Of a stretch of 64,000 bases of DNA, positions 25,705 to 33,802 are shown one piece after another. Each line of letters starts with the position of its first letter. Positions within the stretch are counted from its first letter, which is position 1. The position numbers and the translations under genes are program-made. Source of the DNA: Paenibacillus silvisoli (GTDB lineage Bacteria > Bacillota > Bacilli > Paenibacillales > Paenibacillaceae); NCBI RefSeq assembly GCF_030866765.1, contig NZ_CP133017.1, positions 1,765,001 to 1,829,000 of the forward strand, read 5' to 3'. The notes beneath the pieces are model-generated. The model was not told the origin of the DNA, did no database searches, and worked only from the letters and a program-made list of their open reading frames with translations.

Positions 25705-26340
25705 ATGTTCAAAATCGAGACCTTCACGCTGGGGCCGCTGCAAACGAACTGCTACCTTCTCACCGAGGAAACCGGCACGCGCGCGTTCGTCGTCGATCCG
25801 GGCATGGGGCCGAAACGGCTCATCGAACGGATCCGCGAGCGCGGCCTTGCGCTTGAAGCAATCGTTTTGACCCACGCGCATTTCGATCATATGGGCGGCG
25901 TCGACGAGGTTCGCCGCGCCTTCGGCTGTCCCGTCTACCTGCATGACGCCGAAGCGGACTGGCTGACGGACGCCAAGAAGAACGGCTCGGCGCGCTGGTC
26001 CGACGTGACGGAGCCGCTGACGACGGAGCTCGCTGAATTCTCGCTGTCCGAGGGGCAGCGGCTTACGTTGATCGGGCATACGTTCGGCGTGCTCCATACG
26101 CCGGGCCATTCGCCGGGCAGCGTCAGTCTGCATTGCGACGGACATCTGATCAGCGGCGACGTGCTGTTCCGCCAGTCCGTCGGGCGCAGCGATTTGCCGG
26201 GCGGTAAGGAACGCGATCTGTATGATTCCATACGTTTGAAACTTTATAAGCTGGACCCAGCCATGCGGGTGTATCCCGGACACGGGCCCCAGACGACAAT
26301 CGGTTACGAGATGGCAAACAACCCTTTTGTGCCGGCCTGA
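25705..26340 (+). CDS. MBL-fold metallohydrolase (GloB/YqgX-like)
   Basis: 211 aa. The metallo-beta-lactamase motif THAHFDHMGG (near 56-65), HTPGHSPGSV (near 133), SGDVLF (near 149) and PGHGPQT (near 192) supply the two-metal ligands. This arrangement is seen in glyoxalase II-like hydrolases and in B. subtilis YqgX. The substrate is probably a thioester, but this is not certain. It is the second gene after the thioredoxin-like protein. Confidence 0.9.
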   Translation: MFKIETFTLGPLQTNCYLLTEETGTRAFVVDPGMGPKRLIERIRERGLALEAIVLTHAHFDHMGGVDEVRRAFGCPVYLHDAEADWLTDAKKNGSARWSDVTEPLTTELAEFSLSEGQRLTLIGHTFGVLHTPGHSPGSVSLHCDGHLISGDVLFRQSVGRSDLPGGKERDLYDSIRLKLYKLDPAMRVYPGHGPQTTIGYEMANNPFVPA

Positions 26341-26388
26341 CAGCCGGCCTTAAGGGTTCTATTTGTTAATAGATGGAGGAATGGTTGA

Positions 26389-28653
26389 GTGGCTGAAACG
26401 AAACAGCGTGTGAAGGAAGAAGAGCTGGAAGCGGGTTCCTCCGGCAAAATCGAGCTGTCCCCCGAAGAGCAGGCGGCCGAGCAGGAGCGCATCGTCAAAC
26501 GCGTTTCCGCGGAGCTGAACATTCCGCTGGGCAAGGTGAAATCCGCCGTATCGCTGCTGGATGAAGGAAACACGATTCCGTTCATCGCGCGGTACCGGAA
26601 GGAAATGACCGGCGAGCTGGACGAGAACGAGCTGCGAGGCATCGAAGAGAAGCTGCAATACATGCGCAACCTGGAAAGCCGCAAGCGCGAGGTGATCCGG
26701 CTAATCGACGAGCAGGGCAAGCTGACGGAGGAGCTACGCGGGGCGATACTAGCTTCGGTGAAGCTGCAAGAGATCGAGGATCTGTACCGGCCGTACCGGC
26801 AAAAGCGCAAAACCCGCGCAAGCGTCGCGAAGGAGCGCGGCTTGGAGCCGCTGGCGCAGTGGCTGCTGTCGCAGCCGAGGCAAGCCGAGCCTTTGCGGGA
26901 AGCCGCGCGTTACATAGATGAAGCGAAAGGCGTACCGACGGCGGAAGACGCGCTGCAGGGCGCCATGGACATTATCGCGGAGCAGCTTGCGGACGATGCG
27001 AAGCTTCGGGCATGGGTGCGCCGCTATACGTTCGACAACGGCTTGCTGCGGACGGAGGCGAAGGATGCTTCGCAGGAAACGGTATACGAAATGTATTATT
27101 CGTATCAGGAGCCGCTGAAGAAGCTGCCTCCGCACCGTACGCTGGCCATCAACCGCGGGGAGCGGGAGGAAGTGCTTCGCGTAGCGCTCGATGTGCCTGT
27201 TCCGAAGGTGCATGATTATATGGACCGTTCTTTGATCCGGCCTGGGACGGCGCAAGGCATCAAAGATCTGCTGCTGCAAACGATCGAGGATGCGTATAAG
27301 CGTCTTATCGCCCCTTCGATCGAGCGCGAGGTTCGCGGCGATTTGACGGAGAAGGCGGAGGAACACGCGATCGGCATCTTCTCCGCGAATTTGCGCAATC
27401 TGCTGCTTCAACCGCCGGTCCGCGGCAATGTCGTGCTCGGCGTCGATCCCGCGTTCCGTACGGGCTGCAAGCTGGCCGTCGTCGATGAAACCGGAAAGCT
27501 GCTTGAGGTTGCCGTCTCGTATCCGACGCCGCCGAACAACAAGGTGGCCGAAGCCGAGAAGCTGATCGGCGGCCTCATCGACCGCTATAAAGTCGAGCTG
27601 ATCGTTATCGGCAATGGGACCGCGTCCCGCGAGACGGAGCAGTTCATTGCGGAGCTGATCGGCAAACGCAAGAAGGCGAAGCTCCCTGGGGCGGACGCAA
27701 TCAAATATATTATCGTTAACGAAGCGGGAGCGAGCGTTTACTCGGCATCCAAGCTGGCAGCGGAGGAATTCCCGAAGCTCGACGTCGCGGAGCGCAGCGC
27801 CGTATCGATTGCGCGGCGGCTGCAGGACCCGCTGGCCGAGCTTGTGAAGATCGAGCCGAAGGCGATCGGCGTCGGTCAATACCAGCATGACGTCAGCCAG
27901 AAACGGCTCGAGGAGACGCTTGGCGGCGTCGTGGAATCGGCGGTTAACCACGTCGGCGTCGACGTCAACACGGCTTCGCCATCGCTGCTGTCCTACGTAG
28001 CGGGCATCAATGCCACCACGGCGAAAAATATCGTGAAATACCGCGAGGAGAACGGGAAGTTCAACGATCGTAAAATGCTCCAAAAGGTGCCGCGTCTCGG
28101 CGCCAAAACGTACGAGCAGTGCATCGGCTTCATTCGCGTGCTGGAAAGCGGCAATCCGCTTGACCGGACGCCGATTCATCCCGAGTCGTACGCGGTCGTG
28201 GACAAGCTATGCAAGACGAGTGGTCTTAAGCTGGATCAACTGGGCACGGAAGCGTTCAAATCGGCGCTCTCGACGATTAACGCGGAGCAAGTCGCGCAAA
28301 CGCTTGGCGTAGGCGTGCCGACGCTCAAGGACATCGTGGACAGCCTGCTGCGTCCCGGCCGCGATCCGCGCGAGGAGCTGCCGCCGCCGATTTTCCATAC
28401 CGATGTGCTCAGCATCGAAGATCTGACGCCGGGTATGGAGCTGCACGGCACGGTGCGGAACGTTATCGATTTCGGCGCGTTTGTCGATATCGGCATTAAG
28501 AACGACGGTCTCGTTCATATTTCGCAGCTAAGCAACAAATTCGTCAAGCATCCGATGGATGTCGTTTCCGTCGGCGACAATGTTACCGTGTGGGTGCTGA
28601 ACGTCGATTTGAAGAAGGGCCGAGTCGGCCTGACGATGCGCAAACCGGAATAA
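26389..28653 (+). CDS. tex: Tex family transcription accessory / RNA-binding protein
   Basis: 754 aa. The order of domains is clear: N-terminal helical Tex region (NTIPFIARYRKEMTG near 65), a YqgF/RuvC-like domain (VVLGVDPAFRTGCKLAVVD near 347-366), helix-hairpin-helix motifs (VNTASPSLLSYVAGI, RLGAKTYEQCIGFIRV) and a C-terminal S1 domain (GMELHGTVRNVIDFGAFVDI). Tex binds nucleic acids and influences transcription and stress tolerance. The GTG start has GGAGGA eight bases upstream. A strong terminator follows. Confidence 0.95.
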   Translation: MAETKQRVKEEELEAGSSGKIELSPEEQAAEQERIVKRVSAELNIPLGKVKSAVSLLDEGNTIPFIARYRKEMTGELDENELRGIEEKLQYMRNLESRKREVIRLIDEQGKLTEELRGAILASVKLQEIEDLYRPYRQKRKTRASVAKERGLEPLAQWLLSQPRQAEPLREAARYIDEAKGVPTAEDALQGAMDIIAEQLADDAKLRAWVRRYTFDNGLLRTEAKDASQETVYEMYYSYQEPLKKLPPHRTLAINRGEREEVLRVALDVPVPKVHDYMDRSLIRPGTAQGIKDLLLQTIEDAYKRLIAPSIEREVRGDLTEKAEEHAIGIFSANLRNLLLQPPVRGNVVLGVDPAFRTGCKLAVVDETGKLLEVAVSYPTPPNNKVAEAEKLIGGLIDRYKVELIVIGNGTASRETEQFIAELIGKRKKAKLPGADAIKYIIVNEAGASVYSASKLAAEEFPKLDVAERSAVSIARRLQDPLAELVKIEPKAIGVGQYQHDVSQKRLEETLGGVVESAVNHVGVDVNTASPSLLSYVAGINATTAKNIVKYREENGKFNDRKMLQKVPRLGAKTYEQCIGFIRVLESGNPLDRTPIHPESYAVVDKLCKTSGLKLDQLGTEAFKSALSTINAEQVAQTLGVGVPTLKDIVDSLLRPGRDPREELPPPIFHTDVLSIEDLTPGMELHGTVRNVIDFGAFVDIGIKNDGLVHISQLSNKFVKHPMDVVSVGDNVTVWVLNVDLKKGRVGLTMRKPE

Positions 28654-28661
28654 GAGACAGC

Positions 28662-28722
28662 AAAAGGGTGTTATCTTCAAGCAGTCACGCAAAGTCACTG
28701 CAAGGAGATAGCACCCTTTTTT
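28662..28722. terminator. Strong bidirectional terminator
   Basis: AAAAGGGTG..ATCT and AGATAGCACCCTTTTT pair with an inner AGTCAC/GTGACT-like stem. It lies between tex and the convergent cmpA. Confidence 0.85.
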
Positions 28723-28740
28723 ATCGTTGGTTATATTGTG

Positions 28741-28875
28741 CTACAAGCTAGCGGAGTCGTCGTCTGGACGCTGACTCGTACGATAGAAATACCAGCAATC
28801 ATTCAATAGACGAATTTGCCGGCGGTCCTTCTTCAGAAAAGCGCGCATCAGTTGATTGCACAGCCATTGCGGCAT
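28741..28875 (-). CDS. cmpA: Cortex morphogenetic protein CmpA, 44 aa
   Basis: The peptide MPQWLCNQLMRAFLKKDRRQ continues IRLLNDCWYFYR. It matches the short CmpA family of spore formers, where CmpA works in a quality-control checkpoint of cortex assembly. AAGGAGGG precedes the ATG at 28875. The B. subtilis protein is, as I recall, about 37 aa; this one carries a slightly longer polar tail (TSQRPDDDSASL). It is too short for many gene finders and is easily missed. Confidence 0.88.
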   Translation of the reverse strand: MPQWLCNQLMRAFLKKDRRQIRLLNDCWYFYRTSQRPDDDSASL

Positions 28876-28995
28876 AGCTTCGCCCTCCTTCCGGCCATCA
28901 CTTGTTGTACTAAATAGTGTATGGAAGCGGGCGAATGTCCGTGCACGTCCGGCCAACAATTTTACAAGAATAGCATAAAACCGCGCGGAGCCGGA

Positions 28996-29349
28996 TTAAT
29001 TGTCGAGCTCTTCCTCGTACCATTGCTCAAGCTGAGCTTGAAGCGCGCGGATTTCGGTCAGAAGCGAAATCAGCGGGTACGATTTTTCCTCGATGGACGA
29101 GAAGTCTTTCTCCAGCCGGTTCATGTAATCCAGCCCGGATTCGATGACGACCGATTTGTCGTGGAGCTCCACGTCCGCGCATTCCGCGATCGCGTAAGGC
29201 AGCACCGGCACGGATGCGGCGGTCAGCTTGTCGATTTCTTTATGCAGACGAAGATTTAGCGCGCTTAGCTGGTAAGCGTGCGATTCCGGCATTTCTACGA
29301 ACGAAAGCTCTTGTTCGCTCTTCATTACGATATAACGCATAACTGGCAT
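28996..29349 (-). CDS. Conserved hypothetical protein, 117 aa
   Basis: Starts MPVMRYIVMKSEQELSFVEM, with a helical middle (YQLSALNLRLHKEIDKL) and an acidic tail (LEQWYEEELDN). GGGGGA lies about 12 bases upstream of the ATG at 29349. No catalytic motif is visible and I do not recognise a named family. It sits next to cmpA and divergent from sprT. A regulatory or adaptor role is possible but unsupported. Confidence 0.65.
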   Translation of the reverse strand: MPVMRYIVMKSEQELSFVEMPESHAYQLSALNLRLHKEIDKLTAASVPVLPYAIAECADVELHDKSVVIESGLDYMNRLEKDFSSIEEKSYPLISLLTEIRALQAQLEQWYEEELDN

Positions 29350-29497
29350 GATCGTCTTTTCCCCCTATTGATGAATGCGGAGTCGACCGCAGGCCGCCTC
29401 AATCAACCATCACCTATCAATACTACTTGACAGTGTAGCGTATCCGTCCTTTAAAATTCAAGTATTAGGCTGTTACAAATTCAAGGAGATCAACAGG

Positions 29498-29977
29498 ATG
29501 CTGGATCAAAAGCTGCAAGAGTGGGTAGAGCGCGTTTCGCTGCAATATTTCGGCATTCCGTTCCGGCACCGCGCGACCTTTAACGGTCGTCTGAAGTCGA
29601 CGGGTGGCCGCTATTTTACGAAGTCCCACAATATCGAGATAAGTCCGCACCAGCTCGCGAGCTATGGCGTGGAAGAGACGGAAAAAATTATTAAGCATGA
29701 GCTGTGCCATTATCATTTGCATATTTTGAAGCGCGGATACCAGCACCGCGACGCCGATTTCAAGCAGCTGCTCGCCAAAGTCGGAGGGACGCGGTACTGT
29801 AAATCGCTGCCCGAGGGCATCAAACGGAAGCCGGAGCCATACCGGTTTAAGCTCGTTTGCAGGAGCTGCGGAACCGAATATTTGCGCAAACGGAAGACCG
29901 ATCCGAGGCGTTATGCATGCGGACAATGCAGAGGACAATTAATTATAATTTCGCTTGACTTCAAATCTAAGACATGA
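29498..29977 (+). CDS. sprT: SprT-like zinc metalloprotease family protein
   Basis: 159 aa. The zincin motif KHELCHYHLH (near 67-76) is the HExxH signature of SprT. A C-terminal zinc ribbon has CRSC near 124 and CGQC near 146. Bacterial SprT function is poorly known; eukaryotic relatives (Spartan) cut DNA-protein crosslinks. The ATG at 29498 has AAGGAG nine bases upstream; the frame opens earlier without support. A tRNA promoter overlaps its 3' end. Confidence 0.9.
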   Translation: MLDQKLQEWVERVSLQYFGIPFRHRATFNGRLKSTGGRYFTKSHNIEISPHQLASYGVEETEKIIKHELCHYHLHILKRGYQHRDADFKQLLAKVGGTRYCKSLPEGIKRKPEPYRFKLVCRSCGTEYLRKRKTDPRRYACGQCRGQLIIISLDFKSKT

Positions 29978-29983
29978 TACATT
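29955..29983 (+). promoter_or_regulatory. Sigma-A promoter of the first tRNA cluster
   Basis: TTGACT, a 17-base spacer and TACATT with an upstream TG (extended -10). It overlaps the last codons of sprT and lies 23 bases before tRNA-Asn. Confidence 0.7.
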
Positions 29984-30005
29984 ATTTCTTGTCACTGCAT
30001 AATGT

Positions 30006-30081
30006 TCCCTGATAGCTCAGTTGGTAGAGCACTCGACTGTTAATCGAGTTGTCACAGGTTCGAGTCCTGTTCGGGGAGCCA
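30006..30081 (+). tRNA. tRNA-Asn(GTT)
   Basis: 76 bases. Acceptor TCCCTGA pairs with TCGGGGA with one G-T pair. The D-loop is AGCTCAGTTGGTAGAGC, the anticodon loop CTGTTAA gives GTT, the T-arm is GGTTCGAGTCC, and CCA is encoded. Confidence 0.97.
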
Positions 30082-30088
30082 TTACTTT

Positions 30089-30179
30089 GGAGAAGTACCC
30101 AAGTGGCTCAAGGGGACCCTCTGCTAAGGGGTTAGACTGCGTAAGTGGTGCGAGGGTTCGAATCCCTCCTTCTCCGCCA
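30089..30179 (+). tRNA. tRNA-Ser(GCT)
   Basis: 91 bases. Acceptor GGAGAAG pairs with CTTCTCC. The anticodon loop contains GCT, a long class II variable arm follows, the T-arm is GGTTCGAATCC, and CCA is encoded. Seven bases separate it from tRNA-Asn. Confidence 0.96.
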
Positions 30180-30262
30180 CATTTTTTTCGAATGGATCGC
30201 ACTTATAGTGGACATTCAACTCTCTTATCTCGGCTAACAGCGAGATGGGACATGCATCAAGA

Positions 30263-30337
30263 GGCCCGTTGGTCAAGGGGTTAAGACACCTCCCTTTCAC
30301 GGAGGTAACAGGGGTTCGAATCCCCTACGGGTCACCA
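30263..30337 (+). tRNA. tRNA-Glu(TTC), copy 1
   Basis: 75 bases. Acceptor GGCCCGT pairs with ACGGGTC; anticodon stem CCTCC/GGAGG with loop CTTTCAC gives TTC; CCA is encoded. It is identical to the copy at 30752. Confidence 0.96.
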
Positions 30338-30375
30338 ATTATTTTACTTGATATGGATTTATCACATATCACTCC

Positions 30376-30460
30376 GCGGTCGTGGTGGAACGGCAGACAC
30401 ACCATCTTGAGGGGGTGGCGCTCACAAGGCGTGAGGGTTCAAATCCCTCCGACCGCACCA
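30376..30460 (+). tRNA. tRNA-Leu(GAG), copy 1
   Basis: 85 bases. Acceptor GCGGTCG pairs with CGACCGC. Anticodon stem CCATC/GGTGG with loop TTGAGGG gives GAG; a long variable arm is present and CCA is encoded. Confidence 0.96.
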
Positions 30461-30475
30461 ACCTCACTTATGACA

Positions 30476-30502
30476 AGCCCTTGATCATTCAAGGGCTTTT
30501 TT
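30476..30502 (+). terminator. Terminator of the first tRNA cluster
   Basis: AGCCCTTGA and TCAAGGGCT close a four-base loop, followed by six T. The next 180 bases hold no gene that I can see until the second promoter. Confidence 0.88.
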
Positions 30503-30679
30503 GATGCCTGAAAACGCCATTGGGATCAGCGATTATATTGCGGCCGAAATGGGGACGTTAGACAGGTAACGTTATTGGCGTAAAATGAACTCGTTTTCGA
30601 CAAATACCGTCACTGGAACAGGGAAGCAGCCCGATTTCAAACGGCGCGCAGTGAAAGTTTAAAAACTTTAAAATAATGC

Positions 30680-30708
30680 TTGCATTTGTCCAACGGCTTA
30701 GCTATAAT
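30680..30708 (+). promoter_or_regulatory. Sigma-A promoter of the second tRNA cluster
   Basis: TTGCAT, a 17-base spacer, and a consensus TATAAT 43 bases before the second tRNA-Glu. Confidence 0.82.
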
Positions 30709-30751
30709 AACACTTGTCGCTTGAAAGCTTGTCGAAAAACGGCGAATGCAA

Positions 30752-30826
30752 GGCCCGTTGGTCAAGGGGTTAAGACACCTCCCTTTCACGGAGGTAACAG
30801 GGGTTCGAATCCCCTACGGGTCACCA
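30752..30826 (+). tRNA. tRNA-Glu(TTC), copy 2
   Basis: 75 bases, the same sequence as the copy at 30263, with CCA encoded. It starts the second tRNA cluster. Confidence 0.96.
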
Positions 30827-30832
30827 TTTTAC

Positions 30833-30905
30833 GAGCCATTAGCTCAGTTGGTAGAGCACCTGACTTTTAATCAGGGTGTCGTAGGTTCGAGTCCTACATG
30901 GCTCA
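30833..30905 (+). tRNA. tRNA-Lys(TTT)
   Basis: 73 bases. Acceptor GAGCCAT pairs with ATGGCTC; anticodon loop CTTTTAA gives TTT; T-arm GGTTCGAGTCC. The gene ends at the discriminator A, followed by CTTTCC, so CCA is not encoded, unlike the other tRNAs here. Confidence 0.95.
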
Positions 30906-30944
30906 CTTTCCCTTCATTAGATATGTACAATCGCATATCACTCC

Positions 30945-31029
30945 GCGGTCGTGGTGGAACGGCAGACACACCATCTTGAGGGGGTGGCGCCCACAAGGCG
31001 TGAGGGTTCAAATCCCTCCGACCGCACCA
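30945..31029 (+). tRNA. tRNA-Leu(GAG), copy 2
   Basis: 85 bases. It differs from copy 1 by one base in the variable region (GGCGCCC against GGCGCTC). CCA is encoded. Flanking bases before and after are also shared with copy 1. Confidence 0.96.
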
Positions 31030-31043
31030 ACTTTACTTATGAC

Positions 31044-31070
31044 AAACCCTTGATGCTTCAAGGGTTTTTT
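31044..31070 (+). terminator. Terminator of the second tRNA cluster
   Basis: AAACCCTTGA and TCAAGGGTTT around a four-base loop, followed by T. It is a sequence variant of the terminator at 30476. Confidence 0.88.
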
Positions 31071-31186
31071 GCTGTTTCTCATGCATGTTATGGTAGCGCA
31101 TTCATTGCTTTTGTGCTATAACTGAGCTACATTGGTTCATTTGGAATGGGTTGGAATGCCTACCATATTGCATGTGAGGGATCCGT

Positions 31187-31552
31187 ATGAGGGAACATTC
31201 GCGCAGCCGCAGCGAGATTCTAGTTCAGCAAGATGCCGCATCGGTCGTTATTTATGATGCTTTAGTGAATTACTACTTGGATACGCGAAACTTTGAAGCG
31301 ATCGCGAAGCTGCAGAAGCAGCATGACGCCGCCTGCCGTACCGTGTGGGTATGGGCGAGCGCGTGCGGAGACGGCGAATATTACATTCCGGGAGAGGCGA
31401 TGGGGCAAATTGATGCCCGAATCAGGCAAACCGCCGCTGCCGGGAATACGTTTATGCCGGATCCGCTTTATTTCATGGAACAGATGAGGGAGAGACTGAT
31501 TGCGGAGTATTTGGCCGCGGAAGGGAACCCGTATTACTTTGTTCCGATCTAA
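31187..31552 (+). CDS. Hypothetical protein, 121 aa
   Basis: Starts MREHSRSRSEILVQQDAAS. It is helical with an aromatic/Cys patch (CRTVWVWASACGDGEYYIPG) and ends EGNPYYFVPI. GAGGGA precedes the ATG. No membrane segment or known catalytic motif is seen, and the family is not recognised. It lies between the tRNA cluster and GH127 and has its own terminator. Confidence 0.6.
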   Translation: MREHSRSRSEILVQQDAASVVIYDALVNYYLDTRNFEAIAKLQKQHDAACRTVWVWASACGDGEYYIPGEAMGQIDARIRQTAAAGNTFMPDPLYFMEQMRERLIAEYLAAEGNPYYFVPI

Positions 31553-31567
31553 ACCGAGTATAGTTCA

Positions 31568-31600
31568 AGCAGTTCTCCAACGACGGAGGACTGCTTTTTA
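31568..31600 (+). terminator. Rho-independent terminator
   Basis: AGCAGTTCTCC and GGAGGACTGCT pair across six bases and are followed by TTTTTATTTATTTTT. Confidence 0.82.
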
Positions 31601-31693
31601 TTTATTTTTACAATTGGAAGGAGTTAACCAAATAATGTCGAAGACAGTAGGTGAAACGATTCAATGGAATAGACAGAAGGGATGAACGAAGGC

Positions 31694-33667
31694 ATGCACA
31701 ACATTGCGCAAGTGACTTGGAAGGATGTTTCGCTGGGAGAAGGCTTTTGGGGAAAATGGCAGCAAACCAATGCCCGTTCTACAGTGAATGCGGTGTACGA
31801 CCGGTTCTTCGAAACGGGCCGGATCAACGCCATGCGGTTGGATTGGAAGGAAGGCATGCCGAACAAGCCGCATATCTTCTGGGATTCCGACGTGGCGAAA
31901 TGGATGGAAGGCGCCGCTTATATTCTCCATTATCATGAAGACGCCGAGCTTCGGCAGAAGCTGGAGCACGTTATCGATATGATCGAAGCCGGACAGGATG
32001 AGAACGGGTACTTCAACTCGTATTTCCTGACCTGCGAACCGGACCAAATTTTCCAAGACCGCACGGCTCATGAGCTGTATACGGCCGGCCATATGATGGA
32101 AGCGGCGATCGCCCATTATTATTCGACGGGTAGTAAGCGCTTTCTGAACGTCATGACGCGGTTCGCGGATTGCATCGAGCAAGCGTTCGTGCTGAACAAG
32201 ACCTCCAATTATTCAGCGCCGGGCCACCAGGAAATCGAGCTCGCGCTCGTTCGTCTCTGGCAGGCGACCGGAGAGAAGCGTTACTTGGAGCTGTCGAAGC
32301 ATTTCGTCGATATCCGCGGCACGGATCCGCATGACCGAATTTTCTCGGTGCGGAACGGTACGTGGCCTGCTGATCCGCCGCTCAACAGCCAGCTGCTCTA
32401 CAACGATACGTATGCGCAGGACGATGCGCCGGCGCGTCAGCTGCCTGCCGCTGCCGGCCATGCGGTACGGGCGATGTATTTCTATTCCTCGATGGCGGAT
32501 CTCGCCAGAGAGTACAATGACGATGAGCTGTATCAAGCTTGCCTGCGGCTGTGGGATGACGCTACGCTCCGCAAAATGTACGTGACCGGCGGCGTCAGCG
32601 GCGAGCGTTTCGGCGAAGCGATCGGCGCGGCGTACATTTTGCCGAATCAGGATTCGTACGCGGAAACATGCGCATCGATCGCGATGGCGTTCTTCGCGCA
32701 GCGGATGTTCTCGATCCGTCCCGAGGCGCGTTACGGGGATATCATCGAGCGTCAAATGTACAACGGCGCCTTGGCGGGACTGTCGCTCGACGGCGGTGCG
32801 TTCTTCTACGATAATGCGCTGAAATCCGCGCCTGCGCACAACGATTTCTTGAAGGGCGTCCACGATACGCGGAACCTGTTCCCGACCTATCGCCGCGAGC
32901 GCGTCTTCGAATGCTCCTGCTGCCCGCCGAACATTTTGCGGTTCATTGCGGCGATCGGCGAGTATATCTATGCGACGGAGAAGGACACGCTTTTCATTAG
33001 CCAATATGTACAGAGCGAAGCCGACATTAAGCTGGCATCCGGATCGCTTCGCGTCGCGCAAACGACCAACTATCCTTGGACGGAGACGGTTTCGGTTCAA
33101 GTCGATACGACGGGCACGCCGGATGCGGTCATCGCGCTGCGCATGCCGGGATGGTGCGTGAATCCGAGCGTATCGGTAAACGGCACGCCGGTATTTGACC
33201 AAGGTACGCTGGCTCCAGGCGTCGAGCTCAAGCATGGCTACTTGTATATTCCTGCAAGCCTACTTGGCGGCGGCCGGATCGATCTGACCTTCCCGATGCC
33301 GGTAGTCGAGCTGGAGGCGAATCCGCTTGTAGCCGAGACTGTGGGCAGAGTGGCGCTGATGCGCGGACCGATCGTTTACTGCTTGGAGGCGGCGGACAAC
33401 GGCTTCAATATTTTCGATATGACCGTTCTGCGCGAGCCGCAGTACAGCCATGAGCACGGCGACGTGAACGGCGTACCGGTCGTCATGCTCGCCGGACAAG
33501 GCGCTGTCCGTACGCACGACAATTGGGATCAAACGCTTTATCGCACAGGCGGCTCGAAGTATGAGAAGGTCACGTTCAAGGCCGTGCCGTACTTCGCATG
33601 GGCGAACCGCGAGGCCGGCGACATGGCGGTCTGGCTGCAGAAGGAATCCAATCTCTACGGCGCATAG
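31694..33667 (+). CDS. Glycoside hydrolase family 127, probable beta-L-arabinofuranosidase
   Basis: About 657 aa. The N-terminal (alpha/alpha)6-like domain includes HIFWDSDVAKWMEG and HELYTAGHMMEAA (near 118-132). The zinc/cysteine active-site motif ECSCCPPNILRF (near 400) matches GH127, where a Cys acts as nucleophile. These enzymes release L-arabinofuranose from plant glycans such as extensin or arabinans. There is no signal peptide, so it acts on imported oligosaccharides. An ATG at 31682 is an alternative start, but its AAGGG site abuts it. A terminator follows. Confidence 0.92.
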   Translation: MHNIAQVTWKDVSLGEGFWGKWQQTNARSTVNAVYDRFFETGRINAMRLDWKEGMPNKPHIFWDSDVAKWMEGAAYILHYHEDAELRQKLEHVIDMIEAGQDENGYFNSYFLTCEPDQIFQDRTAHELYTAGHMMEAAIAHYYSTGSKRFLNVMTRFADCIEQAFVLNKTSNYSAPGHQEIELALVRLWQATGEKRYLELSKHFVDIRGTDPHDRIFSVRNGTWPADPPLNSQLLYNDTYAQDDAPARQLPAAAGHAVRAMYFYSSMADLAREYNDDELYQACLRLWDDATLRKMYVTGGVSGERFGEAIGAAYILPNQDSYAETCASIAMAFFAQRMFSIRPEARYGDIIERQMYNGALAGLSLDGGAFFYDNALKSAPAHNDFLKGVHDTRNLFPTYRRERVFECSCCPPNILRFIAAIGEYIYATEKDTLFISQYVQSEADIKLASGSLRVAQTTNYPWTETVSVQVDTTGTPDAVIALRMPGWCVNPSVSVNGTPVFDQGTLAPGVELKHGYLYIPASLLGGGRIDLTFPMPVVELEANPLVAETVGRVALMRGPIVYCLEAADNGFNIFDMTVLREPQYSHEHGDVNGVPVVMLAGQGAVRTHDNWDQTLYRTGGSKYEKVTFKAVPYFAWANREAGDMAVWLQKESNLYGA

Positions 33668-33680
33668 ACTTACGATTAAT

Positions 33681-33710
33681 AGGGCCATCCTACGGGGTGG
33701 CCTTATTTTC
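33681..33710 (+). terminator. Terminator after GH127
   Basis: AGGGCCATCC and GGGGTGGCCTT form a short stable hairpin followed by ATTTTCTTG. Confidence 0.7.
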
Positions 33711-33802
33711 TTGTCCTGTTAGCGGCTTCCATCTTGTATTGAACGGTTCCGGGTGCTAAAACTAATAGAGATACGAAATCATTCGGAAATCGAGGAATCG
33801 CA

